A program made the position numbers and the translations under genes. The notes beneath the pieces are model-generated. The model did no database searches, was not told the origin of the DNA, and saw only the letters and a program-made list of their open reading frames with translations. A DNA stretch of 64,000 nt from Ruminococcus sp. Marseille-P6503 (GTDB lineage: Bacteria; Bacillota; Clostridia; Oscillospirales; Ruminococcaceae), in the NCBI RefSeq assembly GCF_900604945.1, contig NZ_UWPB01000002.1:1116001-1180000 (forward strand), in the 5' to 3' direction. This document shows positions 8,202 to 17,404 of the stretch, one piece after another; position 1 is the stretch's first letter; every line of letters begins with the position of its first letter.

Positions 8202-8984
8202 ATGAAATTCAGACCATGCATAGATATACATAACGGGCAGGTAAAGCAGATAGTCGGAGGCACTCTGACCGATAAAAACAATTATGCCGAGGAAAATTTT
8301 GTTTCCCGCCAAAACGGAAGCTATTACGGCAGGCTGTATAAACGCTTCGGACTTTACGGCGGACATATTATCCTGCTTAATCCGCAGGATTCGGAATATT
8401 ACAAAGCCGACTGTGAGCAGGCTTTCGGCGCGTTGAGGGAATTTGAAGGCGGCTTGCAGATAGGCGGAGGAATAACCGCTGAAAACGCGGCAGGTTTTCT
8501 CAATAAGGGAGCAAGCCATGTTATTGTAACAAGCTATGTTTTCAAAAACGGCGACGTAAATTTCGGAAATCTGAACAGACTTGTAGAATCAGTCGGGAAA
8601 AGCAGGCTGGTGCTGGATCTGTCGTGCCGCAGGAGAGGGGAAGATTATTATATCGTTACCGACCGCTGGCAGAAGTTTACCGATACTGTTCTGGACGAAA
8701 GAAGTATAGATCTGTTTTCGGGCTATTGCAGCGAGCTGCTTGTCCATGCGGTTGACGCGGAGGGCAGCGTGAGCGGTATCGAGGAGGATGTTGCGGCTTT
8801 GCTGGGAAAGGCCTGCCGGATACCTGTCACCTATGCCGGAGGTATTTCTGGCTTTGACGATCTGGAGCTTCTGAATAGAATCGGCGGCGGACGAATAGAC
8901 TTTACTGTAGGCAGCGCGTTGGATATTTTCGGCGGAAAAATGAAATTTGAGGACGTTGCCGCCTTTGGAAGCAGCGCGATATAG
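8202..8984 (+). CDS. hisA: Eukaryotic-type HisA (ProFAR isomerase)
   Basis: Isomerises ProFAR to PRFAR in histidine synthesis; a 260-residue TIM barrel. The start MKFRPCIDIHNGQVKQIVGG and the insert-rich middle match the yeast HIS6-like branch rather than common bacterial HisA. QIGGGIT near residue 85 and VTYAGGIS near 213 are the phosphate-binding loops. No other his gene is nearby. Start: ATG 8202 matches the family N-terminus; GTG 8145 would add 19 unlikely residues. The good SD is upstream of a hairpin (see the start element). It is co-directional with the transglutaminase gene 72 bp upstream. Confidence 0.82.
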   Translation: MKFRPCIDIHNGQVKQIVGGTLTDKNNYAEENFVSRQNGSYYGRLYKRFGLYGGHIILLNPQDSEYYKADCEQAFGALREFEGGLQIGGGITAENAAGFLNKGASHVIVTSYVFKNGDVNFGNLNRLVESVGKSRLVLDLSCRRRGEDYYIVTDRWQKFTDTVLDERSIDLFSGYCSELLVHAVDAEGSVSGIEEDVAALLGKACRIPVTYAGGISGFDDLELLNRIGGGRIDFTVGSALDIFGGKMKFEDVAAFGSSAI

Positions 8985-9008
8985 TTTAAGTCAGCCGTTA
9001 AAGGCGAG

Positions 9009-9097
9009 TCGCATATACGGCTTTATCCGGCAGCGTCTGGTTTATGAAGCTTGTATAGAGATTGTACGCACATAAAGCCGTCACGTCATATATGCGA
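9009..9097. repeat. Interrupted 18-bp inverted repeat
   Basis: TCGCATATACGGCTTTAT (9009-9026) is matched by ATAAAGCCG (9072-9080) and TATATGCGA (9089-9097), an 18-bp complement interrupted by an 8-nt bulge. The 45-nt interior has no coding potential. It lies between hisA and the ddl promoter and may be a terminator-like structure or a small palindromic insertion. Confidence 0.6.
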
Positions 9098-9114
9098 AAA
9101 AGCTGTAAAAAATA

Positions 9115-9143
9115 TTGCATTTTATCCGTCTGTATGATATAAT
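9115..9143 (+). promoter_or_regulatory. Sigma-A promoter for the ddl-murI operon
   Basis: TTGCAT (9115-9120), 17 bp, TATAAT (9138-9143). The leader holds a nested hairpin: GCGGC (9162-9166) with GCCGC (9189-9193), and GATCC with GGATC inside it. Confidence 0.8.
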
Positions 9144-9237
9144 AATACAATATTCGTTATTGCGGCGATCCGTGTAGGATCAATGTGTGCCGCTGTTTAG
9201 AAAACTGAGTGATTAATTGCGGAAGGCGATGAAATAT

Positions 9238-10320
9238 ATGGCAAAATTAAGAGTAGCCGTTATTTTCGGCGGAAAGTCAAACGAGCACGAGGTATCTTTA
9301 GTATCCGCGGCTCATGTGATCGGAAGTATTCCCAGAGATAAATACGAGGTGACCTGCATAGGCATAACCAAAAAAGGTCACTGGCTTAAATATATAGGAA
9401 GTACCGACGAGATACCTACGGGGAAATGGGAGCAGCATCCCGATAACGTACCCTGCGTATTGAGTCCGGATCCTCTGCATAAGGGCTTTCTCGCGATAAG
9501 ACAGGACGGGACCGTGCAGAATGTAAAGGTCGATTGCGTTTTTCCTGTGCTTCACGGCAAAAACGGCGAGGACGGAACTATACAGGGACTGTTTCAGCTG
9601 TCTGAGATACCGTATGTGGGCTGCGATTGCTTGTCGTCTGCAATGTGTATGGATAAGGATATTACCCACACTGTTCTGGAGGCAAACGGAATACGCACGG
9701 CAAAGTGGGTCACGATACTTGAAAGCCAGCTTGACGGCGAGCTTTCCTCAAAATGCGATGAAATGGAAGAAAAGCTTACATATCCTATGTTTGTGAAGCC
9801 TGCAAACTGCGGCTCCTCTGTCGGAATTTCAAAGGTTTCGGACAGAAGCGGGCTTATTGCGGGAATAAAGCTTGCGTTTGCTCATGATAAAAAGGTCGTT
9901 GTCGAGGAAGGGATAACCGGCGTTGAATGTGAATGCGCCGTTATGGGAAACGACAGCCCTTTCGCTTCCGCTATAGGCGAGATAAAAGCCGCCAATGATT
10001 TCTATGATTACGAGGCCAAGTATGAGAATCCTCAGTCTATGACGGTAATACCCGCGGATATAAGCGCGGAAGCCTCTGCAAAGCTCAGGGAAACGGCTGT
10101 CAGGGCTTATAAGCTGATGGGCTGCGAGGGTCTTGCGAGAGTGGATTTCTTCCTCTGTGAAAACGGAGATGTGATACTCAATGAAATAAACACTCTGCCC
10201 GGTCATACTCCTATCAGTATGTATCCTCAGCTTATGGAGCACGAGGGGCTTTCTCCCCGGCAGCAGGAGGACAGACTGATAAAGCTTGCTTTTGAAAGGG
10301 CGGACTTTGATTATGAATAA
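9238..10320 (+). CDS. ddl: D-alanine--D-alanine ligase
   Basis: ATP-grasp ligase joining two D-Ala for the peptidoglycan stem; cytosolic, 360 residues. Motifs: VIFGGKSNEHEVS at the N-terminus, PMFVKPANCGSSVGIS near 180, YDYEAKY near 260 (the Tyr typical of D-Ala-D-Ala rather than depsipeptide ligases) and LNEINTLPGHTPISMYP near 315. ATG 9238 is chosen because GGAAGG (9221-9226) is 11 nt upstream; ATG 9229 is only 2 nt from it. It overlaps murI by 8 bp, so two D-amino-acid steps of wall synthesis are translationally linked. Confidence 0.95.
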   Translation: MAKLRVAVIFGGKSNEHEVSLVSAAHVIGSIPRDKYEVTCIGITKKGHWLKYIGSTDEIPTGKWEQHPDNVPCVLSPDPLHKGFLAIRQDGTVQNVKVDCVFPVLHGKNGEDGTIQGLFQLSEIPYVGCDCLSSAMCMDKDITHTVLEANGIRTAKWVTILESQLDGELSSKCDEMEEKLTYPMFVKPANCGSSVGISKVSDRSGLIAGIKLAFAHDKKVVVEEGITGVECECAVMGNDSPFASAIGEIKAANDFYDYEAKYENPQSMTVIPADISAEASAKLRETAVRAYKLMGCEGLARVDFFLCENGDVILNEINTLPGHTPISMYPQLMEHEGLSPRQQEDRLIKLAFERADFDYE

Positions 10321-11131
10321 CGCGGCTATTGGAGTTTTCGATTCCGGAGTAGGCGGACTTACCTGCGTCAAAGAGCTGGCGCGTCTTATGCCTAATGAAA
10401 ATATCGTATATCTGGGGGACACCGCGAGAGTTCCCTACGGAACGAAAAGCAAGGAGCTTATCGCCCAGTACGGCAGGCAGGACATTAAGTTCCTTGAGCA
10501 GCATAATGTCAAAATGGTGCTTGTGGCTTGCGGAACGGTTTCGTCAGTGCTTATGACCACTCCAATATTTGAGGGGACTTCCATAACCGAGTTCAGCGGC
10601 GTAATTTATCCTGCCGTTCACGCGGCGTGCGCGTCTACCCAGAACAACAGGATCGGCGTCATAGGTACTCCCGCAACGATAAGGAGCGGCTGTTACGGAA
10701 AAGCAATACATGAAATGAAGCCGGATATCAAGGTCGTCGGCAAAGCGTGTCCCATGTTTGTGCCGCTGGTGGAGAACGGATACACATCTCCGGATAACCG
10801 GGTGTCAAAGCTGATCGCTCAGGAATATCTTGAGGTAATGATAAGGGAAAAGGTAGATACTTTGATACTGGGCTGCACTCATTATCCCATGCTGAAGGAC
10901 GTTATTGCCGAGGTTATGGGCGAAGGGGTCAAGCTTATATCCTCAGGAGCAGAGGTCGCAAAGCACGCCCAGAAGATACTTTCGTTCAACGACGCTCTGA
11001 GCGACAGGGAGCAGAACGGAACGCTGGAGCTTTACTGTACGGACAGCGTTGAGCTTTTCGCCGAGAATGTAGGCGCCTTTCTGGGAAACAATAAAAATAT
11101 CACAATATCAAAATGCAGTCTCGCCCTATGA
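10313..11131 (+). CDS. murI: Glutamate racemase
   Basis: Converts L-Glu to D-Glu for the UDP-MurNAc peptide; 272 residues. GVFDSGVGGLT (7-17) and the two catalytic cysteines, Cys73 (VACGTVSS) and Cys188 (LGCTHYPML), are present. Cys73 lies in ACGTVS where the canonical family has ACNTAS, so the residue after the Cys is Gly rather than Asn. ATG 10313 overlaps the ddl stop and has little SD of its own, which implies translational coupling. The DUF1934 gene starts 23 bp downstream. Confidence 0.92.
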   Translation: MNNAAIGVFDSGVGGLTCVKELARLMPNENIVYLGDTARVPYGTKSKELIAQYGRQDIKFLEQHNVKMVLVACGTVSSVLMTTPIFEGTSITEFSGVIYPAVHAACASTQNNRIGVIGTPATIRSGCYGKAIHEMKPDIKVVGKACPMFVPLVENGYTSPDNRVSKLIAQEYLEVMIREKVDTLILGCTHYPMLKDVIAEVMGEGVKLISSGAEVAKHAQKILSFNDALSDREQNGTLELYCTDSVELFAENVGAFLGNNKNITISKCSLAL

Positions 11132-11154
11132 CGGCGGGCGAAAGAGGTTAGATT

Positions 11155-11592
11155 TTGAAAAAGGACGTTACAATTTCGCTTATAAGCACTCAGTCTGACG
11201 GGAATGATACCGAGCAGACAGAGCTTATAACTCAGGGAAAATATAAAAAAACGGCGGACGGATATGTTCTTTCCTACGATGAAACCGAAGCTACCGGATT
11301 TGAGGGAGCGGTTACAAGGCTGGAGGTCACCGGAAGCAAAAAAATCGTGATGACCCGTTCGGGTACGGTATCGTCAAATCTTGTTATAGAGCCGGGAAAG
11401 AAGCACCATTGTCATTACGGCACTCCGTACGGGGCTTTTATGGTCGGCGTAAACGCCAAAGAAATCAGGAACACCGTAACCGAGCGGGGAGGACATCTGG
11501 AGTTCAGATATGTGGTCGATGTCAACTCAAGCTATATAGGCGATTTTGCGATCTCTATAGATGTGAAAGCGTCAGAAAGCAAGGAAATATAG
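11155..11592 (+). CDS. DUF1934 (YwiB-like) protein
   Basis: A 145-residue predicted beta-barrel protein (calycin-like) of unknown function. It matches the DUF1934/YwiB pattern: VTISLISTQSDG start, a GFEGAVTRLEV stretch and the YGTPYGAFMVGVNAKEI block. In Bacillus ywiB also sits directly before argS, as here, so the gene order is conserved. Start is TTG 11155, seven nt after AAAGAGG. It is part of the ddl-murI-argS unit. Confidence 0.85.
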   Translation: MKKDVTISLISTQSDGNDTEQTELITQGKYKKTADGYVLSYDETEATGFEGAVTRLEVTGSKKIVMTRSGTVSSNLVIEPGKKHHCHYGTPYGAFMVGVNAKEIRNTVTERGGHLEFRYVVDVNSSYIGDFAISIDVKASESKEI

Positions 11593-11630
11593 CCATACCT
11601 TCTATTCAAATTGAAAGGAATGTTTAAGAA

Positions 11631-13319
11631 ATGTCAAATCTTATAAAAGAAGCTCACGAGCAGGTGCGGGAGCTTGTTATGAAGGCTCTCGGGGAATGCG
11701 TTTCCGAGGGGGTGTTTCCGGCAGAGCCGATACCATCGTTCAACGTTGAGATACCTGCCGATCCTAAAAACGGAGATATTTCAACAAACGCCGCAATGGT
11801 CTGCGCCAGGGCGTTCAGAACGGCTCCGAGAAATATAGCGGATCAGATCGTTAAAAGGCTTTATTTGGGCGGCTCGTTTTTTGAAAGGTGCGAGGTCGCG
11901 GGAGCAGGGTTTATCAATTTTTTCCTTGCGCCTCAATGGTTCTCCGAGGTAGTGGCTTCCGTTATAGCAGAGGGCGGCGATTACGGAAGGACTCAGACCG
12001 GCCATGGAAAAAAAGTTCTGGTAGAATTTGTATCGGCAAATCCTACGGGACCTATGCACATCGGCAACGCCAGGGGAGGAGCTATCGGCGACTGTCTGGC
12101 GTCGGTGCTTGAAAAGGCGGGCTACGAGGTGTCGAGAGAATTTTATGTAAACGACGCCGGAAACCAGATAGAAAAGTTCAAGACCTCTCTTGAGGTACGG
12201 TACCTGCAGCTTTATAAGCCCGATATACAGATGCCGGAGGACGCTTATCTGGGAGAGGATATTACGGCGCACGCCAAAAATTTTGCAAAGCTTTACGGAG
12301 ATAAGTACGTTTCCCGCGAAAGCGGGGAAAGACGGCAGGCGCTCTGCGACTATGCGCTTCCAATCAACATAGCCAATCTTGAAAAGGATCTTGGAAAATA
12401 CAGAATTACTTACGACAAATGGTTTAAGGAAAGCGAACTGCATAATAACGGCGCTGTTAAGGATATAATAGAAAAATTAAAGGCAAGCGGCTATACCTAT
12501 GAGCAGGAGGGCGCCCTCTGGTTCAGATCCTCCGAGCTGGGCGATGATAAGGACCGGGTGCTTGTGCGTGCCAACGGCGTGCCGACATACCTGGTGCCTG
12601 ATATAGCCTATCATTATAATAAGCTTGTTACAAGAGGATACGACATAGCTATAGATATTCTCGGAGCCGACCACCACGGCTATATTCCCAGAATGAAAGC
12701 GGCGATGACCGCGCTGGGAATCAACGCCGACAGGCTTGATATGGTTATAATGCAGATGGTAAACCTTGTGCGCAACGGCGAAAAGTACAAGCTGTCAAAG
12801 CGTTCCGGAAAGGCGGTAACTCTGTCTACTCTGCTGGAGGAAATTCCGATCGACGCGGCAAGATTTTTCTTCAATCTCCGCGAGCCTAACTCCCAGTTTG
12901 ATTTTGACCTTGACTTGGCGGTTTCCCAGACCTCGCAGAATCCTGTTTACTATGTTCAGTACGCTCACGCCAGAATCTGTTCGGTGCTCAGAAAGCTTGA
13001 GGAGGAAGGAATTGAAATAAAAACTCCCGACGGCAGCTTCCTATCGCAGCTCAAGGCTCCCGAGGAGCTTGAAATTATAAAATATATGGCTACGCTCCCT
13101 AACGCCGTGGACGAATCCGCAAGAAATTACGATCCGGCAAAAATGACGAGATACGCCGTTGAGCTTGCCACTATGTATCATAAGTTCTACACTAACTGCC
13201 GCGTTATGGGTGAGCCTGACGATATTCTTCAGGCGAGAGTATCGCTTTCGCTGGCGGTAAAGCAGGTAATAAGCAACATTCTCGATATGCTGAAAATAAC
13301 CTGCCCGAAGAGTATGTAG
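11631..13319 (+). CDS. argS: Arginyl-tRNA synthetase
   Basis: Class I aminoacyl-tRNA synthetase charging tRNA-Arg; 562 residues. It shows the ArgRS N-terminal Add-1 domain, the HIGH-type PTGPMHIGNARGG near 133-145, the KMSKS-type KLSKRSGKAVTL near 387-398 and the DALR anticodon-binding C-terminus. The GNARGG sequence after HIG is diagnostic for ArgRS. AAAGGA lies about 10 nt before ATG 11631. It ends a five-gene co-directional run, with a strong stem-loop at 13427-13463. Confidence 0.97.
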   Translation: MSNLIKEAHEQVRELVMKALGECVSEGVFPAEPIPSFNVEIPADPKNGDISTNAAMVCARAFRTAPRNIADQIVKRLYLGGSFFERCEVAGAGFINFFLAPQWFSEVVASVIAEGGDYGRTQTGHGKKVLVEFVSANPTGPMHIGNARGGAIGDCLASVLEKAGYEVSREFYVNDAGNQIEKFKTSLEVRYLQLYKPDIQMPEDAYLGEDITAHAKNFAKLYGDKYVSRESGERRQALCDYALPINIANLEKDLGKYRITYDKWFKESELHNNGAVKDIIEKLKASGYTYEQEGALWFRSSELGDDKDRVLVRANGVPTYLVPDIAYHYNKLVTRGYDIAIDILGADHHGYIPRMKAAMTALGINADRLDMVIMQMVNLVRNGEKYKLSKRSGKAVTLSTLLEEIPIDAARFFFNLREPNSQFDFDLDLAVSQTSQNPVYYVQYAHARICSVLRKLEEEGIEIKTPDGSFLSQLKAPEELEIIKYMATLPNAVDESARNYDPAKMTRYAVELATMYHKFYTNCRVMGEPDDILQARVSLSLAVKQVISNILDMLKITCPKSM

Positions 13320-13426
13320 AGGCTTTATCTAAAAAGCCATGCTGCTGTCCGGAAAAAACGGATCAGTATAAGCCGAGAGCAGTTTTCTGCATTTAAAATA
13401 ACTGCTTATAACACATTGAAAAGAAG

Positions 13427-13463
13427 ATCCCTCCTATGGTAACCTGTAAACCATAGGAGGGAT
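13427..13463. terminator. Perfect 14-bp stem-loop between convergent genes
   Basis: ATCCCTCCTATGGT (13427-13440) pairs perfectly with ACCATAGGAGGGAT (13450-13463). The plus-strand tail is not T-rich; the minus-strand tail (CTTCTTTTC) is better, so it likely terminates the GH2 gene and blocks argS read-through. Confidence 0.7.
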
Positions 13464-13522
13464 TCTGCGTTCTGTATGACAGGACAGGTTATCGGGTCCT
13501 GCCATTTATGTATTCTGAAGGA

Positions 13523-16243
13523 TCAATATTGCTTTACATAATTAATTACAGAATAAATGAATTGTCTGCCCTCAGGCGAATGGGACAGCTTCTCAAAATC
13601 GCAGTTGCAGACGACGACCTTGCCGCCGAGGCGCTCATATTCGTAAAGAAGGCCCAGACGGTGATTCCGTTCAAAATTATCTATTGTCTGAACTATTATG
13701 TTTTTGCCGTCATAGTTTTCGTCGAGTATTTCGGATCGCGAATTCATTACTATATCAAACCACTGGGGAGTTGACCATTTTTCGGATGGGAAATGCTCCA
13801 GCGCTTTGTGCCTGCTGTTGATAAGCAGACCCATTGTTCCTACAGGCTCCGGCTTTTTCATCATTTCAGAGATCTGCCTGAACATATGATAGCACCAGAA
13901 ATCCTGACAGTAGAAGCCTTCGATTGAATTTTCAAGCTTTGAAAGGTCGGGAAGAACAAGCACAGTTTTTCCGCTTTTCAGCAGCTCTTCCGCCTCGCTG
14001 TTGATGCGCTCAAAAATATAGGCGCCCTCAAGGTTGATCTCTTCAAGCCTTGGGTAAACCATAAGCTCGTAGCGGTTTTTGATATCAGTATCCTTGATCC
14101 ACAGCCTGAACGTAAGCTTTTCCGGACTGTCGATCTCAGGAACGGCTATTTCAATATCGGTTATATCGAAATAGTTTCCCTCTCCTCTTATTATGCTTTC
14201 GCCTGAGCAGCTGCCGAAGCTGCCGCCGCTTATTTCCCAGCACAGAACTTTTCCGTCAATGGGCTGGGGACGGAAATAGGCAAGCTCTATTTTGGCATTA
14301 AAGGGCTGAGCGCATTGGAAAGCGTAGGAATCAAATCTCGCCATAAGCACGGCGTCGCTGCAAAATTCTCTCCACTCCTCATCTGAAATAAGACCCTTGC
14401 TGTCCATAAACGCGTCAAGCACTCCTACCAGAGCGGTGCCCTGTCCGCTGAAATCCTGAATGTCAAGTATCTGAAAGCCGGCGAGCCTTCTTGAACGGAA
14501 AACGGCTTCAAGCTCCTCCTTGTAGCACTGGACAGCCAGCTTTCCGGAACATTCAAAGTAGTCCTCAGCAAGCGCGAGCAGACCCTTTTCATCAAGCCGT
14601 TCTCTGAACACCTCAAAGTTTCTGGCCTTGAGCGAACCGGTATATTTTTCAATTTCGTCAAAATTCGGATAGGTTTCATACTGTCCTATCTCATGGGTGA
14701 GTATCGGAACCTCCGGGATAAAATCGGCGTCCGCTTCGCTGGCCTTAACGGTTTTCATTGTGGTTCCGTATTGTATCTGGACGGTTCCGTCTGCCGACGC
14801 CTCCGTACTTTCAGACGCTCTGGCGGGGCAGACGGCGCTGTCGTAATCGTGCGTTGTGGAGGGCTTATCGGTCTGAATATGCCCGAGCGGAGCGTCGCAC
14901 ATTGCGTAAGAGCCTCTTATCAGTCTGTCCTTGGCAAGACGGACTCCGACAAAGAAGTCGTCGTTTTCCACAACATTAGGGAACCACTGAAAATTATTTG
15001 AACCCTGAGTATACAGATGTCTTGCGTCAAATTTTTTGAATCCGCCTATAATATCGTTGATACGCTCCTTTGAGCCCCAAAGCTCGTTGCCCATCGACAT
15101 CATGCAGTAGGAGGGATGGTTGCCGAAGGCTTTAAGCATATTGAAGCCTTCGTCTATCAGGAACTGCTGCTCCTCCTCGTTATAGCCTTCCTCTCCGGGA
15201 GCTGCAATAGTTCCCCAGAACGGAAGCTGCGGCTCCATGTATATTCCCAGTATATCTGCCGCTTCAAACGCCGCCTCGGGAGGGCAGCAGGTATGATAGC
15301 GGTAGTGATTCATGCCGTAATCCTTTGATATCTTCATTATCCTGAGCCACTCTTCAAGCTCTGTGGGAGCATAGCCGGTCTTAGGAAATATCATACCGTC
15401 GTGCTTTCCGCGGAGAAGGGTTTTCTTTCCGTTTATCTCAAACTTGTCCCCGCAGGCTCTGAAATCCCTGAGTCCTACGGTTTGCGTGAATATATCGTCC
15501 CCGACGGCAATTTTCAGACTGTAAAGATTCGGTTCATGCTCGCTCCAGAAAAGCGCGTTTTCGCCCAGCTTGTAAACGCAGTCGAGCCTGCCGCCGGAAT
15601 ATGATATTTCAACGGTTTCAGGACAGTGAATAAGCGATCCGTTAAAGCTCTGCGCAGAAATAAACGCCGTACCGCTGCTGTCGCCGGTCATATCGGCAGT
15701 GACTCTGAAGGTCTTTGCGGTAACGTCAGGGTATATCATTACGTTTTCAGCATGATTTTTTTCAAAGAGCTGAAGCTCCATTCTGCCGGTGATTCCGTTC
15801 CAGTTGGTCTGCGTGTCAGGAGAGGTAAGATGTCCTCCCTTGGTTTTATAGCCGACATTTGATACGCGGATAACTATCTCATGAGAGCCGTCCGAAATAT
15901 AGTCGGTAATATCGTATACATGAGGCGAGCACAGGCTTTCCTGAGTTCCGATCTCTGTTCCGTCGATATAGAGCGTAGTGATTCTCGTGCGCTCAAGGAA
16001 AAGCTTTACCACTTTATTTTCCGTATCCGAAAGCTCGACAGTTCTTCTGAACCACGCCCAGCCCTCAAACTTGTAGGTATCAGTGAGAAATCCGGTTTCA
16101 CGCTTTGGGTTATACTCTCCCTTGCGGGCGTTTGAGGTGGTGTCGGGAAGCGTTATGCTGTCCGTAAAATCAAGGGCGCCGCCTTTGCAGTCCTTATCGA
16201 GAGTCAGCTGCCAGCTTCCGCTTAAATCATATTTCTTTATCAT
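13523..16243 (-). CDS. Glycoside hydrolase family 2 enzyme
   Basis: A 906-residue GH2 hydrolase: N-terminal sugar-binding jelly roll (about 10-160), immunoglobulin-like domain (165-260), TIM barrel (about 270-600) and C-terminal extra domains. The proton donor is Glu387 in MSMGNELWG and the nucleophile Glu518 in LTHEIGQYETYP. There is no signal peptide, so it should act in the cytosol on imported oligosaccharides. Beta-galactosidase, beta-glucuronidase or a related exo-activity cannot be distinguished. ATG 16243 follows GGAAAGGA. It stands alone with its own promoter; no transporter or regulator adjoins it. Confidence 0.88.
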   Translation of the reverse strand: MIKKYDLSGSWQLTLDKDCKGGALDFTDSITLPDTTSNARKGEYNPKRETGFLTDTYKFEGWAWFRRTVELSDTENKVVKLFLERTRITTLYIDGTEIGTQESLCSPHVYDITDYISDGSHEIVIRVSNVGYKTKGGHLTSPDTQTNWNGITGRMELQLFEKNHAENVMIYPDVTAKTFRVTADMTGDSSGTAFISAQSFNGSLIHCPETVEISYSGGRLDCVYKLGENALFWSEHEPNLYSLKIAVGDDIFTQTVGLRDFRACGDKFEINGKKTLLRGKHDGMIFPKTGYAPTELEEWLRIMKISKDYGMNHYRYHTCCPPEAAFEAADILGIYMEPQLPFWGTIAAPGEEGYNEEEQQFLIDEGFNMLKAFGNHPSYCMMSMGNELWGSKERINDIIGGFKKFDARHLYTQGSNNFQWFPNVVENDDFFVGVRLAKDRLIRGSYAMCDAPLGHIQTDKPSTTHDYDSAVCPARASESTEASADGTVQIQYGTTMKTVKASEADADFIPEVPILTHEIGQYETYPNFDEIEKYTGSLKARNFEVFRERLDEKGLLALAEDYFECSGKLAVQCYKEELEAVFRSRRLAGFQILDIQDFSGQGTALVGVLDAFMDSKGLISDEEWREFCSDAVLMARFDSYAFQCAQPFNAKIELAYFRPQPIDGKVLCWEISGGSFGSCSGESIIRGEGNYFDITDIEIAVPEIDSPEKLTFRLWIKDTDIKNRYELMVYPRLEEINLEGAYIFERINSEAEELLKSGKTVLVLPDLSKLENSIEGFYCQDFWCYHMFRQISEMMKKPEPVGTMGLLINSRHKALEHFPSEKWSTPQWFDIVMNSRSEILDENYDGKNIIVQTIDNFERNHRLGLLYEYERLGGKVVVCNCDFEKLSHSPEGRQFIYSVINYVKQY

Positions 16244-16291
16244 AATTCTGTCCTTTCCGACAAGTTAAACTGTCCCTTATATAATGATGAT

Positions 16292-16320
16292 ATTATAGCA
16301 CACTTTCATGCGGTCCGCAA
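16292..16320 (-). promoter_or_regulatory. Sigma-A promoter for the GH2 gene
   Basis: Minus strand TTGCGG (16315-16320), 17 bp, TATAAT (16292-16297). Confidence 0.75.
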
Positions 16321-16360
16321 CAGTTTTTGCGATTTTTGAATATTTTGCACTTAAATATTG

Positions 16361-16389
16361 TTGAAATACATAAAAGAATATGATACAAT
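16361..16389 (+). promoter_or_regulatory. Sigma-A promoter for dprA
   Basis: TTGAAA (16361-16366), 17 bp, TACAAT (16384-16389), divergent from the GH2 promoter. Confidence 0.75.
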
Positions 16390-16415
16390 AAAAGAAAAGG
16401 AAAGGGGCGGACGCT

Positions 16416-17294
16416 TTGTCGGATGAAAAAATATACTATATGTGGCTTACTATCGGTTTTTCACCCTGTAATCCGCGGAAGTGGGATCTGCTCTCAAGAT
16501 ACGATTCGGTTCAGAGCTTATATAATAATATGAAAGAAGCTCAGAGGTATATGTCGGACGCGGAGGCAGGCTCGCTCGGCTCCGCTTCACTAAGACAGGC
16601 GGAGGAGTTGTTGGAATACTGCCGCGGAACAGGAACGGAAGTATTCTGTCCTGAGGACAAGGGTTATCCCGCAAAGCTGAGGAATATAGTGAATCCGCCG
16701 TCGGTTTTGTTTGCAAAGGGCAGGCTAGAGGAAATCGGCTTTGAACGGTCTGCGGCGGTAATAGGAGCAAGAGATCCGGACGAATATTCGCTAAACTGTA
16801 CAAAACGCGTTTCATACGAGCTTGCCCGAAACGGCGTTGTCGTTATAAGCGGCTTTGCGAGGGGAATAGATACCGCGGCGCATGAGGCGGCGATCAGCGC
16901 GGGCGGAAAAACCGTAGCCGTTCTTGGCTGCGGAACGGAATATGATTATCCCCGGAATTCCGGAGCGCTTAAACGCGGTATATGCGAGAACGGCGCGGTA
17001 ATATCGGAATATTTCCCTGCTCAAAGACCATGTCCTGAAAACTTCAAGATCAGGAACCGTATTTGCTCCGCCCTTTCCGAGGCGGTGGTGTGTATGCAGG
17101 CGTCCGCCGTAAGCGGGGCGCTGAATACCGCATATCATGCGGCGGAACAGGGCAAGGATATTTTTGTGCTTCCTCCGAGAGATATTTACGCTCCCCAATA
17201 TCAGGGACAGACGGCGCTGCTGAGGGACGGCGCGGAGCTGCTGCTTTCTCCGGAGGATATAATCAGCCGGCTCGGAGAAAACAGCCGATATTAA
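16416..17294 (+). CDS. dprA: DNA-processing protein DprA/Smf
   Basis: Binds incoming single-stranded DNA and loads RecA during transformation; 292 residues. The Rossmann-like core is clear: AAVIGARDPDEYS, VVISGFARGIDTAAHEAAI, AVLGCGTEYDYP and ENFKIRNRICSALSEAVV. It is at the short end of the family, with no obvious C-terminal winged helix. The common SGLARGID is SGFARGID here. Start is TTG 16416 behind AAAGGGGCGG. It has its own promoter and is not next to topA or other competence genes. Confidence 0.92.
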   Translation: MSDEKIYYMWLTIGFSPCNPRKWDLLSRYDSVQSLYNNMKEAQRYMSDAEAGSLGSASLRQAEELLEYCRGTGTEVFCPEDKGYPAKLRNIVNPPSVLFAKGRLEEIGFERSAAVIGARDPDEYSLNCTKRVSYELARNGVVVISGFARGIDTAAHEAAISAGGKTVAVLGCGTEYDYPRNSGALKRGICENGAVISEYFPAQRPCPENFKIRNRICSALSEAVVCMQASAVSGALNTAYHAAEQGKDIFVLPPRDIYAPQYQGQTALLRDGAELLLSPEDIISRLGENSRY

Positions 17295-17316
17295 AACATA
17301 TTAAATAATTTGTTTA

Positions 17317-17358
17317 TTGATTTTTGGAATTGATAATGTTATAATAATATTATCAATT
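17317..17358 (+). promoter_or_regulatory. Promoter overlapped by a 10-bp palindromic operator
   Basis: TTGATT (17317-17322), 17 bp, TATAAT (17340-17345). Perfect arms AATTGATAAT (17328-17337) and ATTATCAATT (17349-17358) flank the -10 with 11 bp between them. The site lies 47 bp before a TetR gene, so negative autoregulation is the natural reading. Confidence 0.75.
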
Positions 17359-17404
17359 ACGGACGGCTGCGGCAGCAGACGCAATTTCCAAGAAAGGTAA
17401 GATA

